This document shows positions 30,461 through 41,880 of a stretch of DNA of 64,000 nt, piece after piece. Source of the DNA: Azolla caroliniana (lineage: Eukaryota > Polypodiophyta); assembly GCA_043228905.1 (NCBI GenBank), contig JBHGNT010000018.1, positions 7,688,001 through 7,752,000 on the forward strand, given 5' to 3'. The notes under the pieces are model-generated. The model searched no databases and was not told the origin of the DNA. It was given only the letters and a program-made list of their open reading frames with translations. Each line of letters opens with the position of its first letter. Within the stretch, counting starts at the first letter, position 1. A program made the position numbers and the translations under genes.

Positions 30461-32139
30461 AATAAGCTATTTTTTGGAAATCTTCTTACACCAGTGTATT
30501 CCTCGCTCCTCGCCTAGCCACCCAACAAATATTTCATCCAGAAGAGATATTTGCTAGCTAATGCACAAAAATAGTCATATCAAATGATTGTGTAGTTCCC
30601 TCTCATTTTCAATAGAAATTGGATGAATTACCCTAGGCATAAACCCTACAACTTCTCCAAGTTGGATACCCCCTCTTGCCCCATAGAAGCTTATAAATGC
30701 TTTCTACTGAAACATAGGACTCCATCTAAGAAAAAGGGAACTCCATTGTAGCAATTCTAGTGGGTCCTATAGGTGATGTGAGATGTCCTCCTCAATACTT
30801 TTCTATGGTCTAATAGGTTATGGTATTTGTTTTCGAATGATCATAATACATCACCATCATGGTCTCTCACTTAATAACACTCACACCGTCTCTGTATGTT
30901 TGTTACTCTCTCTCTCTCTAGTTTTTGTGTCCCACATGCCATGTGCCTATGGAGTAAGATAATACATCATTGTCATTGGGGATTAACAATATTTCTCTCT
31001 CGTACTTTTACTCTATTGTGCCTAAAGTAGTGTGTAACTATTTGCTTATGTGGAGATCCATATCTTTTCAAGTGTTCACTATTATGACAATCATGCATTT
31101 TATGGTCCCTTAAGCAAGAAATGAAAGATAAGGTGTCGCTCTTTTCCAACATACTTGTGAAAATCAAGAGAGAGACCTTGGGGCTTAGAATAACATATGT
31201 AACAATTGAATGAAAGTAATGATAAGTAAGAGCTAGGGAAAAGAAAAAGAAATATGGTTCCTAAAGCTCTGATATCATTAGACCCTTCAAGGAAAAAGAA
31301 ATATGAGTTGTGAGTGACAACTTTCATTTCAAAAAATTCTTAAATATGACATATATATATGCTTTGTCATTTAAATTTATAGTGGAACGGGATGCATATC
31401 AAGATGAGCATGAAGGTACAGGACGTGATAATGGGATGTCGTAAAATGTTATGCGAATGATCTACGGTAAATCTTGTTGGTTGAGTCATGATACTGGTTG
31501 GTCGGCGTATGGCTTGGTAGAGAATAGATGATTATATGATATATGGAAGGTATCGATCAGTAGTTCCCACTCATCTAATCATTAAGAATGTGAGAAGCAT
31601 AGTTTGTGAATACAAAGTTCCATGCCTAATATCAACAAGGATACAATAGTGGGATTCAAGACAAGTCCCTCAAAGAGGTCATCACACCATATGGTTTAAT
31701 GACTTTGAACCTTTATCTGTTGATTTAAAGTAATTTAAATTATAATTGAAAATCTATGGGTACGGGAACTTGCTTTATTGCATACAATATCGATGTAATT
31801 AAAAGCATTTGCATCAAGTTTTTGTAGGTGATGCTATATATTATTGTTTTTTCAGGACATTAATCACTACAACCTAGTTTATTTTTGTAGGGTATAAAGT
31901 ATATGAAACACTAGCTTAGATTTGATAACTTGGCTTCTTTAGGAACAAAGTGATCCAAAATGATGGACATAAAGTATGATGTGAGAAGAATATGTTCACT
32001 AGAGAGCTCACAATGATGGACATAAAGTATGATGTCCAGCAAATATGTTCACTAGAGAGCTCGCCTATGTGGTGCTCAACCTTTTTGTGAAAAGGTCACA
32101 TATTGTTGATGTATGGACATATTTTGAAAAATAAGTATT
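30461..32139. other. AT-rich region without a gene
   Basis: No frame over 75 codons and no motif I recognise on either strand; a CT tract near 30910 and some AT-rich low-complexity sequence. It ends with a 53-bp tandem duplication next to element H. Confidence 0.6.
31960..32065. repeat. 53-bp tandem duplication
   Basis: ATGATGGACATAAAGTATGA starts at 31960 and 32013, and both units end in ATGTTCACTAGAGAGCTC. Confidence 0.85.
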
Positions 32140-32141
32140 TA

Positions 32142-32925
32142 TTATTTAGAATTCTTACTTTGCTTGCCGACTTCCTGTGCCGCCTTGACTCCCCCTGCTT
32201 GTGGAGGGTCCGGAACTGCTGTCAGCACGTTCTCTGTGCCTTTGGTCCTGCTCTTGTTGGTTGCTACCATTGCGAGCCGACACACCTCGTCCACCACGCC
32301 CATGGGGCCAATCCGCCTTTGTGTACAACATTCCGCTCTCGGTGGGTGCACTTGTTGACGCACCGGCGTAGTTCTCCTCTACAAGGAGCATCAACTATAA
32401 GTCGAAAAATGACGGCGTATTCTCCCTTGTACATATCGTTGTTCGGAACACTTTGAACCTAGACGCTAGATCACCAAGGCACACTTGCACCATCTCGTCC
32501 TCCTCGATGTTCACATTGACCGAGGCCAGCGAGTCACAGATTTCCTTGATTCGGGCAATGTAATCAGCCACAAACAGATTTTTCTATCGGACATTGCTGA
32601 GCTCTTGCCTGAGCTGCAGCTTCATGGCCGTTGTGCTTCCGGCCAAAACCTTCTTCAGGTTTCCCCAAGCTTCTTTTGGCGTCTTGGCATCTCGAACATG
32701 GTTCAGCAGCTGGTCTCCGACACTAGACGCAAAGCAGTACATCACTCTGCTTGCCGCTTGTTCCCACACTGGGAAGTCCTTGTGTGTCGCATCAGGCGTT
32801 GTGTCGTTAGCTTCGTCGACATAGCTCTAGTAACCATGCCCAAGCAGGTACTGGTGCATCTTGTATGACCAAGATGCGTAGTTGGATCTGTCGAGCTTCT
32901 CCACCGGGAGTATGCTAGCCATTCC
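32142..32925 (-). pseudogene. Copia H gag (pol missing)
   Basis: Minus-strand gag of the same family as copia C: LPVEKLDRSNYASWSYKMHQ, VWEQAASRVMYCFASSVGDQ, DAKTPKEAWGNLKKVLAGST, AMKLQLRQELSNVR, then MLLVEENYAGASTSAPTESG and a Gly/Ser/Arg-rich tail. It has in-frame TAGs after LGHGY, after QELSNVR and before LMLLVEEN; the first and third are also present in copia C. The sequence stops just before the zinc knuckle, where AT-rich DNA begins, so the insertion is truncated on its 3' side. Confidence 0.85.
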
Positions 32926-33014
32926 TCTGTCCATCACTTCTCTTTCTATTCTTACCGAGTCTTAGAGTTTGTCTTCAAATGCTGATGTCGGCCACAGAGG
33001 TTCTCAACCCTCGC

Positions 33015-33026
33015 GCTCTGATACCA
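33015..33026 (-). other. Primer-binding site of H
   Basis: TGGTATCAGAGC on minus, directly next to the LTR end TTCACA. Confidence 0.85.
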
Positions 33027-33077
33027 TGTGAAGGATTATGTGTGGAAGCGTCAGAAAAACCGGCCTAACCAGGTAGC

Positions 33078-33118
<41 letters not shown>

Positions 33119-33433
33119 ATACGCAGGAGAGACAAAGAAAGAGCAGAATGTTTATAAAATCTATTACAAACAATAATAGTTCTCTCTCTATACAACGTCC
33201 TCAACATCACTATTTATACAAGTCCTAAGAGGACCGACAGAAGTACAGTGTACTTCAATGCTCACATGAGCGTCTGACACTAACTATGAGATATTAACTA
33301 CCTAGTAGTCTAGCTGCTACTTGGCTTCCAGTTATTGCTTGATCTGGCTAACCGGCTCCCTTGCTCACTGGCTCACCGATCCGGCTTAGGCTTATTCCGC
33401 TGATCCGGATCTGATTGAGCTCGCCGCTCAACA
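33027..33433 (-). mobile_element. 5' LTR of copia H
   Basis: On minus it starts TGTTGAGCGGCGAGC and ends CTTCACA, 407 bp. It includes a (GA)17 tract at 33081-33115. Matches the LTR of C at both ends, with moderate divergence. Confidence 0.85.
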
Positions 33434-35705
33434 ACAATCAATAGACATTCTTGCTTTATATTGAAACCGAAATTCAGGGTTGACATTTGCAATGTAGTAT
33501 TCTAGCTTTGTCCTCTTAGCATCCTTCCACTTCATCCTTAATGATTCCACCAACCTTTCCTCAATCATTACATATTGCATAGCATTGCCTGAAAGCTCTA
33601 AAAGATCATCCACACCCCATCCTCTAAACCATTTCTTTATGTCAACAACACAACCAGATGAGAGAATCTTACTTTTATGATTCTTTTGTAGCTTACATCC
33701 AACATTTCAAGAAAGATGTGGTAATCGATGATTCGGCATATTCTTGACTTTTGTAATGTATTTATATACTCTTTGGAGTGCCAATAGTTCTATGGGTTGA
33801 ACACCCGTTTCCAAGAGCATAACCTGGTAAGAGGTAGTGCATTTAACTCCTAATTGCCTCCTTAAAAACATCTTTTGAATTTTCTCAATCTCGTTCCATG
33901 CATTAAGAGAGATGGTGCCACCCCATACTTCTACTCCATAAAGCAATACTTGAGTTACCATGGCATTGAACAACATTAATTTTACTTCCCATCCACAAGT
34001 ATCACTTTGGTTGCATTGGTTCTCCAAAAGGTAATATGATTTCCAACTGGCTTGGAGTCTAGAATCAAAGCATGCACTCCATTTATTTGTGGCAGGTACA
34101 TCAATACCAAGATATTTAGAGCTTTGAAAAAATTGAATATGTTCACCTTTATATGTGAGCATAGGGTAATGATGAGGTTGGATGGTTTGCACTACCATCA
34201 TTTTTGTTTTCTCCACATTCACTGCTAGTCCACTACTATGGCAAAATTCTTCTAATACCCCAAGTGAATGTTGCATACTAACAACATCATATGAGATGAG
34301 TGCCACATCATCCGCATATAGAAGCAATAAGATAACATGTTGCATCAAATTGGGGCTATTCAATCCTTCTTCTCTTGCAACCTTATTCACCACTTCTTCT
34401 AATTTATCAATACATAAGCCAAAGAGTGTGGGTGATAGTGGACATCCTTGCTTGACCCCCATGTTACTTGAGAATGCACTATCCATTTTTAGTTGGCATT
34501 TAACTTGTTCATATAGGCATGCAACCGCAACTCGGTACTCTAATGGCATGTCAATGTCTACCATTCTATACCAAAGCTCACTTCGTGGTACGGTATCAAA
34601 AGCTTTCTTGAAATCAACAAAACAACAATAAAGTATTTTTCCTTGTAGTCGACTCTCTTCCATGATTACTCTTAATGTGACCAAATGATCCACGGTGGAG
34701 TGTTTTGGTCTAAATCTGGCTTGCCCAAGTGCTCTTTTGCTTGTACTCTCAGCCCATGTGCTTATCTTTTGCTCCATAATAGTACTATATAATTTAGCAA
34801 TAGTTGAACTCACCATTATTGTACAATAATTTGCTACTTGATTCTTATCTCCGCCTTTAAATATTGGTTTAATCCAATTCATAAGCCAATCATTTGGAAA
34901 TCCTTGTTTTATAGCTTGCTCTAAAATTGTCATTATCCAATGACGAGTGTGTAACATTGTCCATTTTAAAAGCTCACTTGAGACGTAGGTTGAATCTGCT
35001 GCTTTCCCACTTGCCATCTTCTTTAGTCCCTTATTGACATCATCAATATCGATACATGTAGTGCATGGAGTTTCAATTTTCTCAACCACAGGAGCCACAC
35101 CTTCATGCATATATAACATTTGTACATAGTCTAGCATCTCTACATTTGTAAAGTGACCTTTCACATCTTCTTTCTTACCTTTGACTTGTCCCCATGCTAA
35201 TTTTGGCATATGTATCAAAAGTTTTCCATAATCTAACATGACACAATCCTCTGAGTCACGCAATAGACAATGTTCTACTACATTTTCATCAAATGTCTCC
35301 ACGTTTTGGAAATTTCCAACTCTTGCATTGAAGTCTCCCATAATTAAAACTTTACCAAGCTTCTCAAATGAAAGTATATCGTGGCATAACTCTGTAAAGG
35401 ATCATCACAATCTAACCCAAACCTACTATAGTAGTTTGAGTCTTTGTGAGGAATGTAACATGCAACTATATACAACTTCTCTTTCCCCAAATTAACCTCT
35501 ATCCATATGTATCTCTTATAGTCATCATATTTGCATACTTTGATAGAATTATCTAAGCTCTCATGGTAGATACATGCTATCCCGACATGCCCAATATTCC
35601 CTTTGGAGTGAGTCCATATCGATTTTATGAGGTAACCGTCTATCTTAGGTATACGTTTTGCCTCATGCTCCCATGTTTCAGCCAAAAATATAATATCCAT
35701 ACCAT
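33434..35705 (-). pseudogene. LINE ORF2: endonuclease and reverse transcriptase
   Basis: Non-LTR retrotransposon. N-terminal endonuclease: MDIIFLAETWEHEAKRIPKI, GNIGHVGIACIYH, EVNLGKEKLYIVACYIPHKD, then after one single-base frameshift near 35400, IMGDFNARVGNFQN. The last third of the endonuclease, with the expected S-D-H motif, is not seen; the frame goes directly to the RT lead-in (IDDVNKGLKKMASGKAADST). RT motifs: KPIFKGGDKNQVANY, QARFRPKHSTVDHL, CCFVDFKKAFDTVP, GVKQGCPLSPTLFGLCIDKL, LLLYADDVALIS (active YADD), VNVEKTKMMV, SKYLGIDV. The C-terminus continues in another frame to the copia H LTR, which cuts off the 3' end. The clade (L1-like or RTE-like) is not decided. Confidence 0.85.
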
Positions 35706-35811
35706 GAGCTACATCATTGAGTCCTAAACCCTTATTCCATGGATATCCTCTACAATTCTAAAACATTACTTTCAATCGTGAAGCACTTATAGTCCCATAG
35801 GTCATTGCGTG

Positions 35812-36627
35812 CTATGCATTTTGATTTGCTTTGCGAGATGCATATGCTTGCCTTCTATGTTCTTGCTCTTGCGGAGTTCTATCCTCCGTTACAAAATAAC
35901 TTGCCCCTTTTAAGTGCACCTTACTACTATCTAGAATCATTGCCCTTTTACGTTCATCGAGGATTGCACAAACAATAGCTCGAGATGTCTTTCCCTCTTG
36001 TTGCTTTTTGCCAACCCGATGTGCGGCATATACAATAACATCTCGCATAGCAAAGTGATCATCAAAGAATTTCGTAATATTTTGTCCAAGAGATAATGCA
36101 TTCTCTATTTCATTCTCTTGCATACCTCTAATGACAATATTATGCTTTCTTCTTTCGATTTCATATTGCTCCTTTACATCTAACACATCCATGGTATTGG
36201 GATGTTTTTGCGTGATTTTTGGTGTTTCTTTCAAGAGAACATCTTTCCATCTTGTCATGATCACATCTTCCTTCCCTTCAATTGTAGATTTTATTTCGGC
36301 ATTTTCCTTCACTAAAATCTCTTTTTCTGCTTCAAGACTCAACATTTTTCTTTCGATTTCAAGCATCCTATTATCTTGCATTTGCATAGTCATGTTCTTC
36401 ATTGCAGGTAGTTCTTCACGCAAAGCTTTCATCTCTAACTTTTGCATTTCCAGTGTATGTTGAAGAGTTAATTCCCTCTCCTTACAAGCATACAATTCGC
36501 TTTGCGTATGCATCACTGTCTCTTGCAATGAGATATACATAGTTGCGATCTTTTCCATTAACAATGTATGCATTTGATTGTTTGGGCTTTCAATCACATC
36601 ATCATTGGCTTTTACTCCTCTTGGCAT
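35812..36627 (-). CDS. LINE ORF1: coiled coil plus RRM-like domain
   Basis: 271 residues from ATG to stop without lesions, about 100 bp upstream of the ORF2 start. Residues 25-115 are strongly heptad-like (LQHTLEMQKLEMKALREELP; MLEIERKMLSLEAEKEILVK), i.e. a coiled coil for trimer formation. Residues 155-245 resemble the RNA-binding domain of L1-type ORF1 proteins: RRKHNIVIRGMQENEIE, then AAHRVGKK, RAIVCAILDERKRAMILDSS, VTEDRTPQEQEHRRQ. No zinc knuckle. Plant L1 ORF1 proteins usually carry a knuckle and a different N-terminal domain, so this layout is less common. Expected to coat LINE RNA in the cytoplasm. Confidence 0.75.
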   Translation of the reverse strand: MPRGVKANDDVIESPNNQMHTLLMEKIATMYISLQETVMHTQSELYACKERELTLQHTLEMQKLEMKALREELPAMKNMTMQMQDNRMLEIERKMLSLEAEKEILVKENAEIKSTIEGKEDVIMTRWKDVLLKETPKITQKHPNTMDVLDVKEQYEIERRKHNIVIRGMQENEIENALSLGQNITKFFDDHFAMRDVIVYAAHRVGKKQQEGKTSRAIVCAILDERKRAMILDSSKVHLKGASYFVTEDRTPQEQEHRRQAYASRKANQNA

Positions 36628-36818
36628 ATTTGCTATTAATAAAATGATAGAAGAAGTAGAATGTACCTTTCAATCGATTTAGGGTTTCAAAATCTACCTT
36701 GAGTTTGAGGAGCCGCGGGGCAAAGAGGGTTGCAAACAAAAATGCTCATAACTCCTCACTCCGACAACAGAATTCAGCAAATAAACATTCGTTAGAAAGC
36801 TCTCTGAAAGAGCTTTCC

Positions 36819-36821
<3 letters not shown>

Positions 36822-36890
<69 letters not shown>
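36822..36890. repeat. (GA)n microsatellite, about 35 units
   Basis: A pure GA run at the 5' side of the LINE. Its length makes it likely to vary between individuals. It also yields Glu-Arg repeat frames that are not genes. Confidence 0.95.
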
Positions 36891-36894
<4 letters not shown>

Positions 36895-37039
36895 GACAAG
36901 AACTAAATTATGCTTCCGTAACTGGTGTTGTTCACCTTAATTGTAAACAAGGTGCACCGAAGTATTTATACAAGAATGAGGTGGTATGCATGCAAGCTAG
37001 GAAACATCTAGAGATTGATTGGAAACTTCTAGAGAGTGT

Positions 37040-37080
37040 ATGAAGATACATTCTCTAGAAGTTTCTTGAAATTTCTAGTG
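37040..37080. promoter_or_regulatory. Perfect heat-shock element
   Basis: TTCTTGAAATTTC at 37063-37075 fits TTCnnGAAnnTTC exactly, with TTCTCTAGAAG just upstream. No clear promoter or gene follows, so function is open. Confidence 0.45.
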
Positions 37081-37130
37081 ATTTACATAGAATGTAATAA
37101 GTTGAAACTTATACAATACAATAATGCATA

Positions 37131-37203
37131 GATGGATGTAGCTCAATTGGTAAGGTTGCCCAATAAGACCAGGAGGTCATGGGTTCAACCCCCTACATTC
37201 CAT
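37131..37203 (+). repeat. tRNA-like relic or SINE head
   Basis: GGATGTAGCTCAATTGGTAA (A box), then GTCATGGGTTCAACCCCC (B box), ending TACATTCCA. The ends can pair over seven bases (GGATGTA with TACATTC), but the anticodon arm does not fold, so it is not a working tRNA gene. Confidence 0.5.
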
Positions 37204-37785
37204 CGTGTCTATGATACCATTATGTAATCAACATGTCGTCAACATGTAGGATCAGATAAATCCGGGACTTGTCGGCCAATTGCCGAGTATATAAACATGG
37301 GTTGGAGTCGGATCAATTGTAGTCGAGCTTTCTGTTGTTCGGTCGACAATTGCTACTTTGCCGACACAGTATAAGACGAACGTTCGTACCAAACGTTCTA
37401 TCAAGAAGTTGTGGTTAGACGAGTAGATACGAATTAGTTGTAAACTTATCAGTGATAACAGACTCCGAGATTGTGAATTATGTAACATAGCTTAGATAGA
37501 AGGAAATAGATAGCAAGAGTGATTCGTACACAGAGGTTTCCTAACTAAACTTTATATTACTAAATACAATGATAGATTTTTACAATGCCTTCGGTTCCTT
37601 TTATAGGTAACCCAAAGGTCGTTTCTCATCAAGACATCCTACTTCCTATATTTATCAGGAATTACAAAACTTCGTAACTAACTATATCCTATTCGGCTAT
37701 CTGCTGAGTCATCGATCTGAATTGTCCATCCGACTCCGAGTCTGAACTTCCTTCCGACTCTAACGCATTTATACTTGTCCGGGTT
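37204..37785. other. Gene-free stretch left of copia I
   Basis: No coding motif. It contains short repeated words of the TCCGACTCCGAGTC kind and a TATA-like CGAGTATATAAACATGGG near 37285 (plus). It could be an LTR of copia I, but no partner copy is in the window. Confidence 0.4.
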
Positions 37786-38562
37786 TAGGAGTCAAACTTC
37801 TGGTACCACATCCTCGGCGCTTGTTTTAAGCCGTATAGGCTTTTCTTCAATTGACATACGAGGTGACTTTCATCCCTCGTCATTGAGAAGCCTGGTGGTT
37901 GGGATATGTAAATGTCCTCTTCCAAGTCTCCGTGTAGGAATGTCGTCTTTCCGTCGAGTTCAAACCTCTAGGTCTTCTGTTGCCACGACCCCGAGTAGGA
38001 GTCGAAGGATGGTCATCTTGACTACTGGATAAAATTTATTATCATAGTCAACTCCATTTTCTAGCTTGAAGCCCGTCGTGACAAGTTGAGCTTTGTATTT
38101 GGGTTTTTCCGAATCGTTTACATGTTTGAACAGAAAAACCCATTTACAGGGCAGTGGCTTCCTTTCAACTTGTAGTTCGACCAATTTCCACGTCTGATTT
38201 TTGTGAATCAATTCTATCTCAGATTTCATGGCTTGTAGCCATGTGTTGGCATCCGGTGTGGCCATAGCTTCTTCGTATGTGCTTGGTTTGCCTGCATCGG
38301 TGTAGTTGACATAGTCAAGGCCCAGTTGATAGAACTCTATCGGCCTCCGAACTCGTCCGGATGTCCTAGCTGCCATATGGATCGATTCCACTGCTTTAGT
38401 CATTTCGGTTGGCCAACTAGAATTACTTAGACCGTCTTTAGGAGTCCTGCACAATGATTCACTCGTTTGGTAGGATTTCGGCATCTTGTAATCATGCTCC
38501 CCATTTTCGGAATTGATTGACATGGAGGTAGGGGACTTAGTCGACTCGAGTGTATTTGTCTT
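37786..38562 (-). pseudogene. Copia I: RT N-terminal half
   Basis: Minus strand. GRVRRPIEFYQLGLDYVNYT, PSTYEEAMATPDANTWLQAM, ELIHKNQTWKLVELQVERKP, CKWVFLFKHVNDSEKPKYKA, FYPVVKMTILRLLLGVVATE, then after breaks HGDLEEDIYISQPPG and [14 protein letters not shown]. It stops before YVDD. Continuous with the integrase of I at 43.66-45.0 kb once J is removed. Old and worn compared with J. Confidence 0.75.
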
Positions 38563-38957
38563 TGTAAAGAATCAAGAGATGGATTATTCTGAAGCGGAAT
38601 AGGTGTGAACTGTGTGTGTATGAGAGAGAGAGAGAGTGAGAGAGACAAGGAGTAATACACAGAGAATATGCAAGGTAAAGTTTTTATTTTTTTAGCAAAG
38701 GAGAAAGACTCGACATTATACAAGGTGGGAGGAGGGTGCTTTATGTAGTCACCCTCTCTCTTCAGTAACTACAAGGCTCATGGATCATGGGGAATGTGAA
38801 AGCTCATAAGTTATGTGTCATAGAATATGATTCTATGACTCATACTAAATGCTAGAATACAAAGTGGTGACATAATGGTGACTCTTGACCGTTGAGGTGT
38901 CTCTTCACTCTCAAGGTGAGTTCACACACTAGAACAAGTTGAGCTTGATTCTCAACA
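38563..38957 (-). mobile_element. 3' LTR of copia J
   Basis: 395 bp; on minus TGTTGAGAATCAAGC ... GATTCTTTACA. Includes a GA tract near 38620. Confidence 0.9.
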
Positions 38958-38972
38958 CGCCCCCTCAAGCTC
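38958..38972 (-). other. Polypurine tract of J
   Basis: GAGCTTGAGGGGGCG on minus, abutting the 3' LTR. Confidence 0.8.
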
Positions 38973-39218
38973 AAGTCGGGTCGGTTTCAGATGGTATCCG
39001 AAATCCGCTTCAATTCACGTTCGGGAGTCCGCGTCGACTCGCTTTATGAGGAGTTGCGGAATCCGTGCTCTAGCTTGCGTTGTGCGTAGTTACGAAGTCT
39101 GTGCTTCGGCTTGTGTGTGTAGTTGCGAAGTCTGTGCTTCGGCTTGCGTCTTTCTTCACGGCTTTGCGCGGTAGATCGGCTCTTTGCTGCTACAGTGTGT
39201 GGTTGCGGAATCTACGCG

Positions 39219-39640
39219 TTATTGCGTAGTGTCTTCAATACTCCCCCTCAAGCTTGGCAGATCAGGGATCGTCAATCCGAGATCAGTCATGAATTGCCAT
39301 AACTTGTCGGCTCCTAAGGCTTTAGTGAAGATGTCGGCCGTTTGAAGATTGGTGCTTATGTGTTGTAGGTTGACATCGCCAGCCAGAACGCGCTCTCGGA
39401 TGAAGTGATAGTGCACTTCGATGTGCTTTGTCCTCGCATGGAACACCGGGTTCCGAGCCAGATAGATACTGGTCATGTTGTCGCAGTAAAGGGAAGTCGC
39501 ATCCTTGATGGGTACGCCCAGATCCTTAAAAATCCTCTTGAGCCATACGGCTTCACACGCAGCTACGGCTGCGCCCCTGTATTCCGCCTTCGTACTCGAA
39601 AGAGCGACGGTGGGCTGTGTCGTTGAGAGATCATGATTCC
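39219..39640 (-). pseudogene. Copia J RNase H (N-terminal part deleted)
   Basis: TVALSSTKAEYRGAAVAACE, LYCDNMTSIYLARNPVFHAR, TKHIEVHYHFIRERV, LQTADIFTKALGADKLW: the second half of copia RNase H with two catalytic acidic residues. The first half (about 120 residues) is missing: RT motif IMISQR runs directly into this region with a change of frame. Confidence 0.8.
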
Positions 39641-40640
39641 GGCCGGAGTCCGAATTACCTCGATGCCGAGGAAGTAGTGGAGCTCCTTCATGTCTGTCAT
39701 CTCGAACTTGTCAGAAAGGAGGGATTTGACCTTATTGATTTCGACGAGATGCTCACCTCCAATGACTAGGTCATCCACATATAAAATGATGACGATCGGA
39801 CTTGCGGAATCGCTTCGTATGTGGAGGGAGTTGTCCAATTTTGACATACGGAAGCCGATTTGATGAAGATATTGCATTATCTTCGAATGTCAAGCACACG
39901 GTGCTTGCTTGAGGCCGTAAAGTGGCTTCTTGAGTCGGCATACAACTTTCGGATGGGTGCTCGATTTGAAGCTGGGTGGTTGTAGCATGTACACCTCCTC
40001 TTCTAATTCGCCTTGTAGAAAGGCGTTCTTGACGTCCATTTGATGGAGGTGCCACCCTTTCGCCGTGGCAATCGCAATTACGGTCCGCACCGTCGTCATC
40101 TTTGCCACCGGGGCAAAGGTTTCTTCATAGTCGACGCCATGTGTCTGAGCGTATCCTTTCGCTACGAGTCGAGCTTTGTAGCGGTTTACGAAACCATCGG
40201 CGTTATACTTCACCTTGTAGATCCATCTGCATCCGATCTCCTTTTTGTGTGGTGAGGTGGGAACGAGATCCCACGTCTCGTTCTTCCGTAGTGCCTACAT
40301 CTCCTCATTCATTGCTTCGATCCATCGCGGGTCCTTCGCGGCTTCCGAGAAGGTTTCCGGCTCTCGTACTATCGCTACCTTCATCATAAAGGCGTAATGG
40401 TACGCCATGTAATTGTTGTAGCCGAATCGACTTACAGGGTTCTTTTCATTTGCAGAGATGAGGGCTTTCTTTGCTCCGATTGGTACCTCGAAACCGCCGA
40501 ACTCACTGTCGAGTGAGTGAAATGACTCATCGTCGGTGAAGCGATCGTCTTCATATTCCACCATTTTCACCTTGCCTTTGTCCATCTTCGGGCTAGGCCG
40601 TGATGTGCTTTGATCGCTCAAAGGCTCTTGTGGTCCGCTC
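39620..40640 (-). pseudogene. Copia J reverse transcriptase
   Basis: KDPRWIEAMNEEM, a TAG, then [105 protein letters not shown] (active YVDD) and MTDMKELHYFLGIEVIRT. All palm motifs are present; a break after KQAP and the TAG prevent a full protein. Confidence 0.85.
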
Positions 40641-40702
40641 AGTTAGGTCGTGATCGGACTTTCTTCGAACATGCACGTAAGGTGATCTTCATCCTCTATC
40701 TC

Positions 40703-41880
40703 TTATTCGGTGGATTCCGGGTCGAGCGGGGTCGGAGTCGAAGTTGTCTCTGGTGCGTACCAGGATGCAGACTCGTCAAAGACGACGTCTCGACTTACTC
40801 GGGATTGTCGAGTTGAGGGTTTGTAGCACTTGTACCCCTTTTGCTCCAGTGAGTATCCTACGAGGATACATTTCTCCGACTTCGGGTCGAGCTTTTGACG
40901 CTTCTCGTTGGGGATGTGCACGTACGCAATGGAGCCGAATATCCGAACATGTGATAGGTTCGGCTTCTTTCCGAAGAATATTTCGTGCGGAGTGACCTCG
41001 TGCATGCCGGATGTTGTGCACCGGTTCATTAGGTAGTCGGCTGTATTTGCCGCTTCAGCCCAATATGACTTGGGCATATGCTTCTCGTTCATCATGGCCC
41101 GCGCTACTTCGAGAATGTGCCGATTTTTGCGCTCGGCTACTCCGTTTTGTTGCGGAGTGTGTCGGCAAGTGAATTCTCGCCGAATTCCTTCCTTTCGGAT
41201 ATACGCCGTGAAATCGTCCGAGAAGTACTCCTTGCCACCATCCAATCGAAGGCATCGTACATGTCGGCCCGTGGCTTTCTCGACTTCATTCTTGAAATTT
41301 TGGAAGTGTCCGAACACTTCGCTCTTTTGCCGCATCGGGTAGATCCAAGTGTGCCTAGAAAAGTCATCGATGAAGAGCACGTAATAGCGGCATCCGCCGA
41401 ATGTCGCCGTTTGAGCCGGACCCCATACATCGGAATGAATTACGTCGAGTATGCCTTTGCTGACATTCCACTCCTTCGGAAATGGGTGCCGGTGTTGCTT
41501 GCCGAATTGGCACGCTTCGCATACACCTTCAATCTCCTTCTCTTTGAATGTTGGGAGTCCGATGACGACTCCTTTCGATTTCATTGCTTTGAGTTTGTTG
41601 AGATTGATGTGGCCGATTCGCTTATGCCATAGCTCTATGTCGGAGTCGGCTTTCGTGCTTTTCGCGAACATGGCGGATTTCATCTCGTGCGAATAGAGAA
41701 TGAACATCCGTCCCTCTCTTCTTCCGTGTGCGATAATTCGGCCTTCTTTTTCGATGAAGCACCCTTCTTGGTCGAATCGTACTTGCATCCCTTGCTCAAC
41801 CATTTGGCCAACCGAGACCAAATTCTTTGTGATGGTGGGTACATGCAAGACATTTTTAATGTATGTTTGCTTACCTCTTT
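40703..41880 (-). CDS. Copia J integrase
   Basis: Longest intact frame of the element (about 380 residues). Zinc domain: LWHKRIGHINLNKLKAM and CEACQFGKQHRHPF (H-H-C-C). Core: SDVWGPAQ, VLFIDDFSRHTWIYPM, LRLDGGKEYFSDDF and PQQNGVAERKNRHI (D, D, E). C-terminal copia block: EIFFGKKPNLSHVRIFGSIA and CILVGYSLEQKGYKCY, ending in an acidic/Pro tail. Catalytic residues are all present; it is expressed only as part of a broken polyprotein. Confidence 0.85.

Noticed and set aside
30973-31327. Short minus frames with hydrophobic residues
   Set aside because: AT-rich chance frames, no start context, no similarity to known proteins.
36699-37043. Glu-Arg repeat protein
   Set aside because: Translation of the (GA)n microsatellite.
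37131-37203. Functional tRNA gene
   Set aside because: Acceptor ends pair, but the anticodon arm does not fold and the middle is too irregular.
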